DNA from: SM1-46 sp002451215
GTDB lineage: Bacteria > Pseudomonadota > Gammaproteobacteria > Acidiferrobacterales > Sulfurifustaceae
Assembly (NCBI GenBank): GCA_002451215.1
Contig: DKBM01000064.1
Span: forward strand, 1-64,000
DNA length: 64,000 nt
Direction: 5' to 3'
Shown here: positions 1 to 8,886 of the stretch, one piece after another
How the letters are laid out: every line of letters begins with the position of its first letter
How positions within the stretch are numbered: the first letter of the stretch is position 1
Position numbers and translations under genes: made by a program
The notes under the pieces: generated by a model
What the model was told of the DNA's origin: nothing
Database searches by the model: none
The model's input: only the letters and a program-made list of their open reading frames with translations

Positions 1-864
1 CCATCGGTCTCGCTGCAGATTCAGGCGCTGGAGCGCGAGTTCGGCACCACACTCTTCGAGCGGCGCGGCCCGCAAATTCGCCTCACACCTGAGGGAGAGT
101 TGCTCTACCAGCTTGCCCATCCACTGGTTGACGGGATGGACCGGCTGCATGAAACCTTTCACGCCCAGCAGGGGCGCATCGAAGGTGGCGAGCTCAACAT
201 CGCTGCTGGCGAATCAACCATCCTGTATGTCCTGCCGGGCCCGATGAAGCAATTCGTCGAGAGCTATCCGGGCGTGCGCCTCAAGATGCACAACGTGACG
301 GGACGCGACGGCATGGCGATGCTGCGTGCTGACACGGCTGACTTTGCTGTTGGTTCCCTGCTCGAAGTGCCGGACGACGTGGTGTACAAGCCCGTGGTGA
401 GCTACGACCCGATGCTGATCACGCCGCTCGATCATCCGTTGGCGGCAAGGGAATCCGTGACGCTGGAAGACATCAGCCCCTATGGGCTGATCCTGCCACC
501 GCGCCACCTCAGCACCTGGGCGATCGTCGATTTCACATTCCGACAGCACAACGTCCCGTACCAGGTCGCGCTCGAGGCCGGCGGCTGGGAGGTGATCAAG
601 AAGTACGTAGAGCTGGGGCTCGGAATTTCTATCGTCACAGACGTCTGTCTGGGGCGAGAGGAGCGGCTTGCCCGGATGCCGCTCAGTCAGTACTTCCCGC
701 GCCGCAGCTACGGCATCGTCTATCGTAAGGGAAAATTCCTGTCCCCGCAGGCCAAGCGCTTCATTGAGATAATGGAGTCAAAGTTTGCGTCGCAAGCAGC
801 CGAGGCCGAGAGCAATGCCACCGCCGTGCGCCAACGCGTGCGCCGCGTGCACAGGGACCGTTAG
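1..864 (+). CDS. LysR-family transcriptional regulator, CysB type (5' partial)
   Basis: The frame is open from base 1, so the start codon and most of the DNA-binding domain lie outside the window. The 287 visible residues begin in the recognition and linker part of the winged helix (SLQIQALEREFG, then FERRG) and continue into a full periplasmic-binding-like effector domain. This is the standard LysR layout. The effector domain carries CysB-like stretches (AAGEST, HNVTGRDG, DFAVGSL), and CysB-type regulators usually control sulfate assimilation genes in response to O-acetylserine or related ligands. The target here cannot be read because no sulfur gene is in the window. The tail of about 25 residues is Arg/Ala rich and probably disordered. 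Its stop overlaps the stop of aat on the other strand. Confidence 0.85.
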   Translation, partial: PSVSLQIQALEREFGTTLFERRGPQIRLTPEGELLYQLAHPLVDGMDRLHETFHAQQGRIEGGELNIAAGESTILYVLPGPMKQFVESYPGVRLKMHNVTGRDGMAMLRADTADFAVGSLLEVPDDVVYKPVVSYDPMLITPLDHPLAARESVTLEDISPYGLILPPRHLSTWAIVDFTFRQHNVPYQVALEAGGWEVIKKYVELGLGISIVTDVCLGREERLARMPLSQYFPRRSYGIVYRKGKFLSPQAKRFIEIMESKFASQAAEAESNATAVRQRVRRVHRDR

Positions 865-1562
865 CTAACGACCAGACCTTCGTCGAAGTGCCAGTGGCCG
901 CACCGATCAGGTGCGCCAAGGGCGATGGCCAGACGGTGAAGGAAATCGGCGCGCGGAATCTCTTCAGCGCCAAGACTCGCGAGATGTGCCGTCGTGACCT
1001 GGCAATCGATGAGCGTAAAGTTCCACGCCTGCAGTTGGCGCACCAGGTGCACGAACGCGACCTTGGATGCGTCTGTCGCGCGGGCGAACATCGACTCGCC
1101 AAAGAACATTGATCCCAGCGCGACTCCGTAGAGCCCGCCGACCAGATCCGAGTCGATCCATGTCTCCACCGAATGGGCGTAGCCCGCTTCATGCAGTTGG
1201 GCGTATGCGGCAATCATTTCGGAGGTAATCCACGTCCCGTTCTGATCGGGCCGGGGTGCTGCGCACGCTTGCATCACATTTCGGAATTGCCTGTCGAGCG
1301 TGACGCGAATCCGCTCGCTACGAAGCGTCTTGCGCAGGCTACGGGAAAGCTTCAGCTTTTCGGGAACGAGTACCATCCGTGGGTCAGGAGACCACCACAG
1401 GATCGGCTGGCCGGCGCTGTACCACGGGAAGATACCGTGGCGGTAGGCCTCAAGCAGCCGCTCGACGCGCAGATCGCCGCCGATGGCAAGCAATCCCTCC
1501 GGGCTGGCGAGCCTTGGGGGCGGAAAGCGCAGGTCGGCGTTGTTTGGGTCGAGCAGATACAT
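861..1562 (-). CDS. aat: Leucyl/phenylalanyl-tRNA--protein transferase
   Basis: This cytosolic enzyme moves Leu or Phe from aminoacyl-tRNA to proteins with N-terminal Arg or Lys, marking them for ClpAP by the N-end rule. The 233-residue product matches the usual length of about 234. Family signatures are visible in order: SPEGLLAIGGDL, the GIFPWY block, ILWWSPDPR, and in the second half FFGESMFAR and LIDCQ. I chose the ATG at 1562, which gives MYLLDP just before the conserved PSPEG-like block. A longer frame to 1634 adds 24 residues without family character. No strong Shine-Dalgarno sequence precedes the ATG. The gene is convergent with the LysR gene and the two stop codons overlap within TTAGCTAA. 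Confidence 0.95.
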   Translation of the reverse strand: MYLLDPNNADLRFPPPRLASPEGLLAIGGDLRVERLLEAYRHGIFPWYSAGQPILWWSPDPRMVLVPEKLKLSRSLRKTLRSERIRVTLDRQFRNVMQACAAPRPDQNGTWITSEMIAAYAQLHEAGYAHSVETWIDSDLVGGLYGVALGSMFFGESMFARATDASKVAFVHLVRQLQAWNFTLIDCQVTTAHLASLGAEEIPRADFLHRLAIALGAPDRCGHWHFDEGLVVS

Positions 1563-1692
1563 GGAATAAAGTAAGGAGCGATCTTGTCTCTCTATGAATA
1601 CCAGTCTGGGATGTGCGGCAGCACATTGACCCATAGCGCGCCAATTCGAATTCGGGCAGGGTTGCTGGCCCGCGACCTAGGGAGGAGTGTAC

Positions 1693-2508
1693 ATGGCACT
1701 TGCGGCACGCCGCAGCCCGGCGCTTACCCTCCTGGCTTTCGTTGGTTTCCTTCTTGTCGTTGGCGCCGCGCGGGCAGATCTCGCGACGCTCGATCAGCCC
1801 GGTGACACCGTCGCGCTTCGCAACGAAGTCGAAATGCTTGCGGATGCGCTACGACGCGAGCCAGGTCAGGCGAACTTGCATCTGCTGCGTGGGTTTGCGT
1901 ATTTCAAGTTACGCGAGCTCGATGCGGCGATTGCCGATTTTGACCGTGCATTGTCGCTCGACCCCAGTCTCGATGACGCCTACTTTGGGCGCGGCATGGC
2001 ACACGGTCGTGCGGGAGATCTCGATGCGGCAGTGTCAGATCTCGGCCAATATATCGCGCGCAACCCGAAAAGCACTCTGGGCTATACCAAGCGCGGGATT
2101 CGCAATCTGTGGAAGGGCGACGCGGAGGCGGCGGAACGTGACTTCCTGCGGGCGCTCGAGCTCGATCCAGCCAACGCCGAGGCGCACGATGATCTCGGTG
2201 TGATTTATGCGCAACGCGGCGAATACACGAAGGCCACGGAGCATTTCAGGGCGTGCATCAAGAGCGACCCAAGCTACCAGAAGGCTTATCACAACTTCGC
2301 GCTGGTCTGTTACCTCGTCGGGCACAACGATCAGGGACTCAGCCTTGTCGATCACTCCTTGCGATTGCGGCCCGATGCGCGGGACTCGATGCTGCTGAAG
2401 GCGGAGTTTCTCGACCGGCTCGGGCGGGCGGGCGAGGCGCGTGCAATTCGTGAGGAGGCGGAGTTTGTGCCGGAAGGCAACTGGTCGGAGCGCGCGACAT
2501 TACAATAG
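1693..2508 (+). CDS. Secreted tetratricopeptide-repeat protein
   Basis: A 271-residue protein with a clear signal peptide (residues 1 to about 24, hydrophobic core LTLLAFVGFLLVVG, then ARA cleavage) followed by about five TPR units. Typical TPR spacing and residues are visible (AYFKLRELDAAIADFDRAL, then GDLDAAVSDL, GDAEAAERDF, GEYTKATEHF). The repeats fill the protein and no catalytic domain is attached. It is probably a periplasmic scaffold or protein-interaction module, but the partner is unknown. The start is the ATG at 1693, placed six bases after GGAGGA (1681-1686). A GTG two codons upstream overlaps that ribosome-binding site and is less likely. The next gene starts 18 bases downstream on the same strand and also encodes a secreted protein, so the two are probably co-transcribed. 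Confidence 0.85.
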   Translation: MALAARRSPALTLLAFVGFLLVVGAARADLATLDQPGDTVALRNEVEMLADALRREPGQANLHLLRGFAYFKLRELDAAIADFDRALSLDPSLDDAYFGRGMAHGRAGDLDAAVSDLGQYIARNPKSTLGYTKRGIRNLWKGDAEAAERDFLRALELDPANAEAHDDLGVIYAQRGEYTKATEHFRACIKSDPSYQKAYHNFALVCYLVGHNDQGLSLVDHSLRLRPDARDSMLLKAEFLDRLGRAGEARAIREEAEFVPEGNWSERATLQ

Positions 2509-2526
2509 CGGGTTGAAGGAGACTCA

Positions 2527-3177
2527 ATGCGTATGACGTCGGGATTGCTGGCAGCAGGTATGCTCGCGCTGGCAGCGAATGGGATGGCGCGTGATGAAGT
2601 GCGCGCGGCTGGCGTGGACACCGACCAGGTGACGGTCTGGAACCGCTTCGCCGATCGGCTCGTGACCTTGCACGAAAAGCAGATTCAGGGGCGCAAGATT
2701 CGAGAAACCGATGAGTTTGGCGGTTACGCACGCATGCCTCGCTTCTATCGTGAAGTGAGCTATTACGATGTCGATTCGGGCCGGCTCATGAGCCGCATCC
2801 AGTGGGAAACAGAGCATCCCGATCGTGTGCATAGCATCGAGGTGTACGTCTACGATTCGAGCGGACGTCTTCTTCGTGACTATATGGCCTGGTACCTGCC
2901 CAACTATCGAAATGCGCCGCGCGCCACGACTATCAATCTCTATCATTACGGGCACGGAGTCCGCGGCTGGCGCCAGTTCGACGCGAGCGGCAATTGGCTT
3001 TACGAACGCTGTAATGCATGGGAGGGCGACCAGGCCGGGGAAATACTTGTGGAACTCGATGAGGACGAGCTTGCCGAAGCACTCTCGGAAAAGAACAGCA
3101 TCATGACAGGCGAATTGTATTTGCGCTGCTTTGGAGATATTCGCGCCTCCGCGGGTCCTTACCTCAATCCGCACTGA
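2527..3177 (+). CDS. Secreted protein of unknown function
   Basis: A 216-residue product that I do not recognise. Residues 1 to about 21 form a short signal peptide (MRMTSGLLAAGMLALAANGMA). The mature part is rich in aromatic and charged residues. It carries YD.DSG-type turns (YYDVDSGRLMS, YDSSGRLLRDY) that recall short beta-hairpin YD-type repeats, a Cys in YERCNAWEGD and another near the C-terminus (LRCFGD), which could form a disulfide. The ATG at 2527 is preceded by GAAGGAGA. It follows the TPR protein on the same strand and is probably in the same transcript. It is convergent with the GNAT-like gene, with six bases between the coding ends. It is a well-formed gene, but the function is open. 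Confidence 0.7.
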   Translation: MRMTSGLLAAGMLALAANGMARDEVRAAGVDTDQVTVWNRFADRLVTLHEKQIQGRKIRETDEFGGYARMPRFYREVSYYDVDSGRLMSRIQWETEHPDRVHSIEVYVYDSSGRLLRDYMAWYLPNYRNAPRATTINLYHYGHGVRGWRQFDASGNWLYERCNAWEGDQAGEILVELDEDELAEALSEKNSIMTGELYLRCFGDIRASAGPYLNPH

Positions 3178-3183
3178 CCCGGC

Positions 3184-4323
3184 CTATAAGACGGCCTTCT
3201 TGAACGGCGTACGCTCATTTAGTTCATCGAGGTAGATCTCGACACCATTGCGCTCGCGCGCCAGGAAGTCGGCGACCGCGCGGGCGAACTGCGGGTGCTT
3301 GAGCCAGTGCGCAGAGTAGGTAGTGACCGGCACGAAACCGCGCGCCAGCTTGTGCTCTCCGCCGGCCCCACCTTCGAAGCGCTTCAGCCCACGCGCGATG
3401 CAAAATTCAATCGCGCTGTAGTAGCAAACCTCAAAGTGCAGGCTGTGGATGTCCTGCCGTCCGCCCCAGTATCGGCCGTAAAGGGCATCCTGCCCGAGGA
3501 AGTTGAAGGCGCCGCCAACGTAGTCCCTCCCGTGGCGGGCGAAAACCATCACCACGTTTTCGGGCATGCGTTCCGCAAGCCGGTGAAAGAAGGCGCGCGT
3601 CAGAAAAGGTGGGGCCCCGTAGTTCCGAATGGTTGCCTGATGAAAATCGTGCATTCGGTCCCAATGCGCACTCGAAATCTCGTGTCCTTGGAGAATTTCG
3701 ATTTCGACTCCAGCCTCGTGCACGTGGCGGCGCTCGCGGCGGATCTGCTTGCGCTTCTTGGCGTTCAGCGTGGACAAAAAATCCTCGAAGTCGCGATAGC
3801 CGGGATTGAGCCAGTGATACTGAAAGCCGTCGCGGCGCATCAGGCCGTGGCGCTCGAGTTGCGCCATGTCTGTCGCATGCGGGAACAGCCAGTGCATGGA
3901 AGAGGCCCCCAGCTTGCGCGCGAGCTCGGTGGCGCCCTCAGCCAGCGTGCGCTGGATCTCATCGCGGTCAGGGCGATCTGCGACAAGCAGTCGGGGGCCC
4001 GTGATCGGAGTGAACGGAATGGCACTGATTAACTTGGGGAAGTAACGCAGGCCGGCACGGTGGTATGCCTCGGCCCAGGCGAAATCAAACACGAATTCGC
4101 CGTAAGTATGACTCTTGGCGTAGATCGGCGCCGCGCCGACGATCTCTCCGTGATTCGTCACGAGGAGGTAGTGCGGTACCCAGCCGGCTTGCGGCACAGC
4201 GCAGCCAGTTTCTTCGAACGCGGCAAACAGCTCGTGGCGCACGAGTGGGTGGTGGTCGCCCGCGAGTGAATTCCATTGCGCGGACGGTATCTCCGCAATT
4301 CGCTCGACGACCTTGATTTCCAT
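3184..4323 (-). CDS. FemAB/GNAT-like N-acetyltransferase family protein (COG3146 type)
   Basis: A 379-residue cytosolic protein that resembles the COG3146 (FemAB_like) family of predicted acyltransferases with a duplicated GNAT fold. Visible blocks are SAQWNSLAGDHHPLVRHELFAAFE at the N-terminus, a central basic segment (LNAKKRKQIRRERR) and the acceptor-domain motif around GGAFNFLGQDALYGRYWG, followed by a C-terminal block FEGGAGGEHKLARGFVP. These match the family in order and length. Members are common in proteobacteria and are often called 'peptidogalycan biosynthesis', but the substrate has not been firmly shown. There is no signal peptide. The gene stands alone on its strand, 117 bases from the TolC gene stop, so no operon assigns it a role. 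Confidence 0.8.
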   Translation of the reverse strand: MEIKVVERIAEIPSAQWNSLAGDHHPLVRHELFAAFEETGCAVPQAGWVPHYLLVTNHGEIVGAAPIYAKSHTYGEFVFDFAWAEAYHRAGLRYFPKLISAIPFTPITGPRLLVADRPDRDEIQRTLAEGATELARKLGASSMHWLFPHATDMAQLERHGLMRRDGFQYHWLNPGYRDFEDFLSTLNAKKRKQIRRERRHVHEAGVEIEILQGHEISSAHWDRMHDFHQATIRNYGAPPFLTRAFFHRLAERMPENVVMVFARHGRDYVGGAFNFLGQDALYGRYWGGRQDIHSLHFEVCYYSAIEFCIARGLKRFEGGAGGEHKLARGFVPVTTYSAHWLKHPQFARAVADFLARERNGVEIYLDELNERTPFKKAVL

Positions 4324-4440
4324 TGGGCAATTCTAGCGTCGGTGTCTAACCGCTTGGCACGACATTTCGCGTGTTGTTTGGGCGCCCACCTAAAATGGCC
4401 GGAAGCAGTGCAGAACTGACGAGTCGCGCGAAAACGCGCG

Positions 4441-5781
4441 TCAGGGAGCAGCGGCCGCGTAGCCCAACAGTCGATTGACCTGCTCGAGGTCTTCCTCGGC
4501 AAGCGCGCCGACGGCGGCCTTGAGCCGAAGCCGGGCCTGAAGGTAAAGGTAGCGCTGTTCGGCAAGATCGCGGCGGGTGCGGAACAGGACGCGCTGCGAG
4601 ATGAGCACGTCGGAGGCATTACGCACGCCGCGCTCGTAGCCGAGTACCACGGACTCAAGCGCCCGGCGATTCGAAGCGAGCGCGCGTTCCAGGGCTTCCA
4701 CCCGTGCCAGCCCGTTGCGCACCGCCGCGTAGGCATCGCGTGCACTGAAAGCGCTTTCGCGCCGCAACTGCTCGAGACGCTGGCCGGCTTCATCGCGACG
4801 GGCGGCCGCCTCGCGCACACGCGACTGCGTGTCGCCACCTTCGTAGAGCGGCAGATTGAATGCGAGTCCGATCTGGTTGGTGCGTGTTTCCAGCGGGAAA
4901 CCAAATACCGAACCTTGGGCGTCGTTGTGGGCATGCGAGGCATTGAGGTCGAGCGTCGGGTAGTGGCCGCCGCGCTGCTTCTCGAGTTCCTGCGCGGCGG
5001 ACTCCACCGCCTGTTGCTGTGCCAGGACGAGGGGATTGTCGATGCGCGCAGCGTCTTCCCACTTTTCCACCTGCGCGGGTTGCGGCGGCTCAAGTGGCAG
5101 CGGTCGGGTGAGGCGCGCCAGCGTGCCGGGGCGCAGGCCAGTCAGCACGCGCAGCGCCTCGCGTTTCACCTCGAGTGTATTGGCTGCCTCAATCTCCTGG
5201 GCCACAGTCAGGTCATAGTTAGACTGTGCATCGTCTACGTCGATTATGGTGCCGATGCCGACCGAAGCATTGCGTCGTGTCAGGTCAAGGAGCCTGGCCA
5301 CGGCTTCTTTTTCCGACACTGCGAAATCGTGGATGTCTTGCGCCGCTAGCGCGGTCAGGTAGGTTTGCGACACACGCAAAATCAGATCCTGCCGCGCGGT
5401 GGCGAGCTCGTAGTCCGCGCGCGCGGCGTCCGCCTTGCCCTGTTCGTAAGCCGCAAAATTCTTCTTGCGATAGATGGGTTGAGACAGCGTAAGGCTGTAA
5501 CTGTTAGTGGGATAGCGATAGCTCGAGTCGACACCGGGCGACGTCACGTCCTGATCGGTTTCCGTGCGGCCTGCGGACAGATTGACGCCCGGTAAAAGTT
5601 GCGCGAGACCCTGCGGCGCACGCTCCACTGCGGCGTTCCGCGCCGACCGTGCCGCGGCAAACTGCGCATCGTTCTGTTGGGCCGCCCGGAAGATCTCCAT
5701 GAGATCTTCCGCCCGCGCTGGCGAGCAGAGCATGGCCGCCGCCGCGACGGTGCACAGCGCCATGAAGGTCGAGTTCCTCAT
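4441..5781 (-). CDS. TolC-family outer membrane efflux protein
   Basis: A 446-residue protein with a signal peptide (MALCTVAAAAMLCSPARAED region) and the TolC/OEP layout of two repeated halves, each with long Ala/Glu/Gln-rich helices that form the periplasmic tunnel and a short beta segment for the outer membrane barrel. The type I secretion-style motif is visible (YRKKNFAAYEQGKADAARADYE, later ERGVRNASDVLISQRVLFRTRRDLAEQRYLYLQARLRLKAAVG). It is the last gene of a minus-strand operon. Its start overlaps the RND pump stop by four bases, so it is translationally coupled and is the likely outer membrane exit channel of that pump. Confidence 0.92.
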   Translation of the reverse strand: MRNSTFMALCTVAAAAMLCSPARAEDLMEIFRAAQQNDAQFAAARSARNAAVERAPQGLAQLLPGVNLSAGRTETDQDVTSPGVDSSYRYPTNSYSLTLSQPIYRKKNFAAYEQGKADAARADYELATARQDLILRVSQTYLTALAAQDIHDFAVSEKEAVARLLDLTRRNASVGIGTIIDVDDAQSNYDLTVAQEIEAANTLEVKREALRVLTGLRPGTLARLTRPLPLEPPQPAQVEKWEDAARIDNPLVLAQQQAVESAAQELEKQRGGHYPTLDLNASHAHNDAQGSVFGFPLETRTNQIGLAFNLPLYEGGDTQSRVREAAARRDEAGQRLEQLRRESAFSARDAYAAVRNGLARVEALERALASNRRALESVVLGYERGVRNASDVLISQRVLFRTRRDLAEQRYLYLQARLRLKAAVGALAEEDLEQVNRLLGYAAAAP

Positions 5782-8700
5782 GGGCGAGCGTTCCGCGGGC
5801 GGCGCAGGCCGCGGGCAACGAAGGGTAGCGCGAACAGGCCCTTGAGCCAGCCTCGACCGCGCGCGCCCTCCACGAGAGAGTAGACCGCCGGTACCACCAC
5901 CAGCGTGAGCAGGGTGGAGGACACCATGCCGCCCATTACCACCAGCGAAAGTGGCCGGTTCGTTTCGACACCGGGTCCCAGACCGATCGCGGCCGGCAGC
6001 ATGGCGGCGATGACGGTGAGTGAGGTGATCAGCACGGGCCGCATCCGGTGTGGACAGGCCTCCATCAGTGCATCGTGAATACTCTTCCCGGCAGCACGGT
6101 ACTGGTTGGTGAGGTCAATCAGCAGGATCGAGTTCTTGGCCACTAGCCCCATCAGCAGGATCATGCCAATCATCGAAAACAGATTCAGCGTGTCACCAAA
6201 CATCCATAGCGCGCTGACGCCACCGATGATGGCGAGTGGTTGCGCAACCATGACCACTAGCGGTTGGACCAGCGAGTTGAACTGGCTGGCAAGCACCATG
6301 TAAATCATGACTAGCGCCAGCGAGAAGGCGAAGATTACGTACTGGCCAGTTTTTGCGAATTCCTCGGCTTGGCCGAGGAAGGCAATGGTATAGCCGGCTG
6401 GCAGAATCTCGGTGCCGATCCGCCGGACTGCCGCGGCGGCATCGCCGAGCGGCAGTCCTTCCAGCGCGCCATATACGAAGCTTGCGTACTGGCGGTTGCG
6501 CCGCTTGATCTCGGCCGGGCCGAGACCTTCCTGGACGCGCACGAGCGCGTCCAGGCGTATCAACTCGCCGGCGCGATTCTTGACGTAAATCTTCTTCAGT
6601 ACGTCCTGGTCGACGCGCGCGGATGCCTCGACCTGCAGGCGGATGTCGTAACGTTGGCTGCCCTCGCGAAACTGCGCGATGTCAATGCCGCCAGTGGTGG
6701 CGCTCAGTGTCTGGGCGATGTCCGCGGCGGTGAGCCCGACCTGCGCCGCGCGTTCGCGGTCAAGTTCGAGACGCACCTCCGGCAGGTTCAGCTTGAGATC
6801 TGTGTCGAGCTTGGCAATGCCTTGCACCTGACCGAGTAGTTCGACCATGCGCGGCGTCAGTTCACCAAGCTTATTGAGATCCGGGCCGACGATGGCGAAT
6901 TGCAACGGCTCGCCGCGCTGTCCACCAATTGCCGAGATATTGGCCGGAAATGACTGAATACCCGGAATCTGATTGAGTTCGCGCCGCAGCTCAGCCATGA
7001 CACGGGGCTGCGAAAGCTTACGTTCCTTGCGGTCCTTGAGGCGCACGAAGGTCTGGCCGGTTGTGACCTGGCCAGTCTCGCCGATGCCCACCGCCGAGAA
7101 GTAGCTGTAAATCTCCGGCCGCTTGGCCACGATCGCCTCGACCTCGGCGATCTTGTGGTCCATATATTCCAGATTAGAGCCGAGCGGAGCCTGCGTCATG
7201 ATCATGAAGCGTGACTCGTCTTCCTCGGGTACGAAAGTCTTGCCGACGTAAGCAAACGGGAAGTAGCTCGAGGCGACGATAACCGTCGCAATCAATACAA
7301 CTTTCCAGCGATGGGCCAGCGCGTAGGCAAGCATTCGCCGGTAGCCGCTCTCGAGCGCCAAGAAGGCGCGCTCCAGCACGCGGTACACCCGGCCATGGGT
7401 CTTGGGCATGGTGAGGTAACGTGCCGACAGCATTGGCGTGAGGGTGAGCGATACAAACAGCGAGGCCAGTACGCCGATCACCACCACGAGCGCAAACGAC
7501 GACATGAACCGACCGACGATGCCGGTAATGAATGCCACCGGCAAGAAGATCGATACGAGCGTGAGCGTTGAGGCGAGCACCGCAAAGATTACCTGGTTGG
7601 AACCGGCGATCGCAGCCTTCTCCCTTTCCTCGTGCTGCTCCTCACGATGCCGAAAGATGTTCTCCAGCACTACGATCGCGTCGTCGACCACCACGCCGAT
7701 AAGCAGCAGCAGCCCGAGCAGGGTGATCTTGTTCAGTGTGTAGCCCACGAAGTACATCACCGCGAAGGTCGCAAACAGTGACACCGGGATGGCCGTCGCA
7801 ATAATCAGTGTGGAGCGTCCGCTCTTGAGGAACAGGAACACCATGAGCGCCGCGAACAGCGTGCCCAACAGGAGATGCTCCTTAAGCGCGTCGATTGACT
7901 GGCGGATCGAGATGGAGTCGTCAGACGAATAGCGCAGCTCGAGCCCCGGCGGCAGGTTGGGCTTAAGTTCCTTCTCGACCCGTGCCTTGATGCGGTCCAC
8001 CACCGCCACGGTATTGGCATCGCTTGCCTTGACGATGCCGAGGCCCACGGCTGGAACGCCCATGTAGCGCGCCAGCTTGCGGGCGTCTTCCAGCCCGTCC
8101 TCCACGCGCGCCACGTTGCGCAGGTAGATCGGCGTGCCCTGACGGTAGGCAACGATCAGCTCATTCATGTCAGGGATGCGGCTGTACTCGGCATCGAACT
8201 TGATCAGCCATTCACGTCGCGGACTATCGATAAATCCGGCCGGTTGGGTGATGTGCTCACGCTTGAAGGCAGTCTCAACATCAAGCGGCGAAAGTTCGTA
8301 GGCACGCAATCGCTCCGGCTGAAGCCAGATGCGAATGGTGCGCTTGATCTGGCCGCCAATCAGGACTTCGCCAACGCCGTTAACCGATTCGAGACGCGGT
8401 TTGAGCACCTCGTCAGCATAAGTGTTCAGTTCCTGAATGGTGCGATCGCCGGTAAGGGCGACCCACAGCACCGGGGTGGCACCGACCTCCACCTTGCGCA
8501 CCGTGGGAGGGTCGGCGTCAATCGGCAGCAGTTTCAGGATGCTGTCGACCTTGGCCTTGACCTCCTGATAGGCGACGTCAACGTTCTTCTCAAGCTCGAA
8601 TTCGACCGCCACCACTGAGACGCCAAGCTGGGAGCTTGAGGTTATCGACTTCACGCCGGGCACCTGATTGACCACTTCTTCGACGCGGTCGGTAATATTG

Positions 8701-8882
8701 CGATCGATGACTTCCGGGTCAGCGCCCTGCATTGTCGTGACGACGCTCACCACCGGAAATTCGATACGTGGAAACTTGTCGATCCCGAGGCGATTGAGCG
8801 CGATCACACCGAACAGGATGAGCACCAGGCTCATCATGAGTGTCAGCACATATCGACGGATGGAGAATTCGGGCAATGTCAC
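5778..8882 (-). CDS. RND efflux pump, hydrophobe/amphiphile (HAE1) type inner membrane permease
   Basis: A 1034-residue proton-driven exporter with the two-fold RND layout: TM1, a large periplasmic porter loop, TM2-7, a second large loop and TM8-12. The proton relay residues are present: the Asp pair in TM4 (GVVVDDAIVVLENIF) and the Lys in TM10 (GLVAKNSILLIDL). The N-terminus LPEFSIRRYVLTLMM is typical. I chose the GTG at 8882, which begins four bases after the adaptor stop. The frame continues further upstream into the adaptor gene but that part has no RND similarity. It is the third gene of the tetR-adaptor-RND-TolC operon. The substrate cannot be told from sequence. Confidence 0.95.
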   Translation of the reverse strand: MTLPEFSIRRYVLTLMMSLVLILFGVIALNRLGIDKFPRIEFPVVSVVTTMQGADPEVIDRNITDRVEEVVNQVPGVKSITSSSQLGVSVVAVEFELEKNVDVAYQEVKAKVDSILKLLPIDADPPTVRKVEVGATPVLWVALTGDRTIQELNTYADEVLKPRLESVNGVGEVLIGGQIKRTIRIWLQPERLRAYELSPLDVETAFKREHITQPAGFIDSPRREWLIKFDAEYSRIPDMNELIVAYRQGTPIYLRNVARVEDGLEDARKLARYMGVPAVGLGIVKASDANTVAVVDRIKARVEKELKPNLPPGLELRYSSDDSISIRQSIDALKEHLLLGTLFAALMVFLFLKSGRSTLIIATAIPVSLFATFAVMYFVGYTLNKITLLGLLLLIGVVVDDAIVVLENIFRHREEQHEEREKAAIAGSNQVIFAVLASTLTLVSIFLPVAFITGIVGRFMSSFALVVVIGVLASLFVSLTLTPMLSARYLTMPKTHGRVYRVLERAFLALESGYRRMLAYALAHRWKVVLIATVIVASSYFPFAYVGKTFVPEEDESRFMIMTQAPLGSNLEYMDHKIAEVEAIVAKRPEIYSYFSAVGIGETGQVTTGQTFVRLKDRKERKLSQPRVMAELRRELNQIPGIQSFPANISAIGGQRGEPLQFAIVGPDLNKLGELTPRMVELLGQVQGIAKLDTDLKLNLPEVRLELDRERAAQVGLTAADIAQTLSATTGGIDIAQFREGSQRYDIRLQVEASARVDQDVLKKIYVKNRAGELIRLDALVRVQEGLGPAEIKRRNRQYASFVYGALEGLPLGDAAAAVRRIGTEILPAGYTIAFLGQAEEFAKTGQYVIFAFSLALVMIYMVLASQFNSLVQPLVVMVAQPLAIIGGVSALWMFGDTLNLFSMIGMILLMGLVAKNSILLIDLTNQYRAAGKSIHDALMEACPHRMRPVLITSLTVIAAMLPAAIGLGPGVETNRPLSLVVMGGMVSSTLLTLVVVPAVYSLVEGARGRGWLKGLFALPFVARGLRRPRNARP

Positions 8883-8886
8883 GCGA

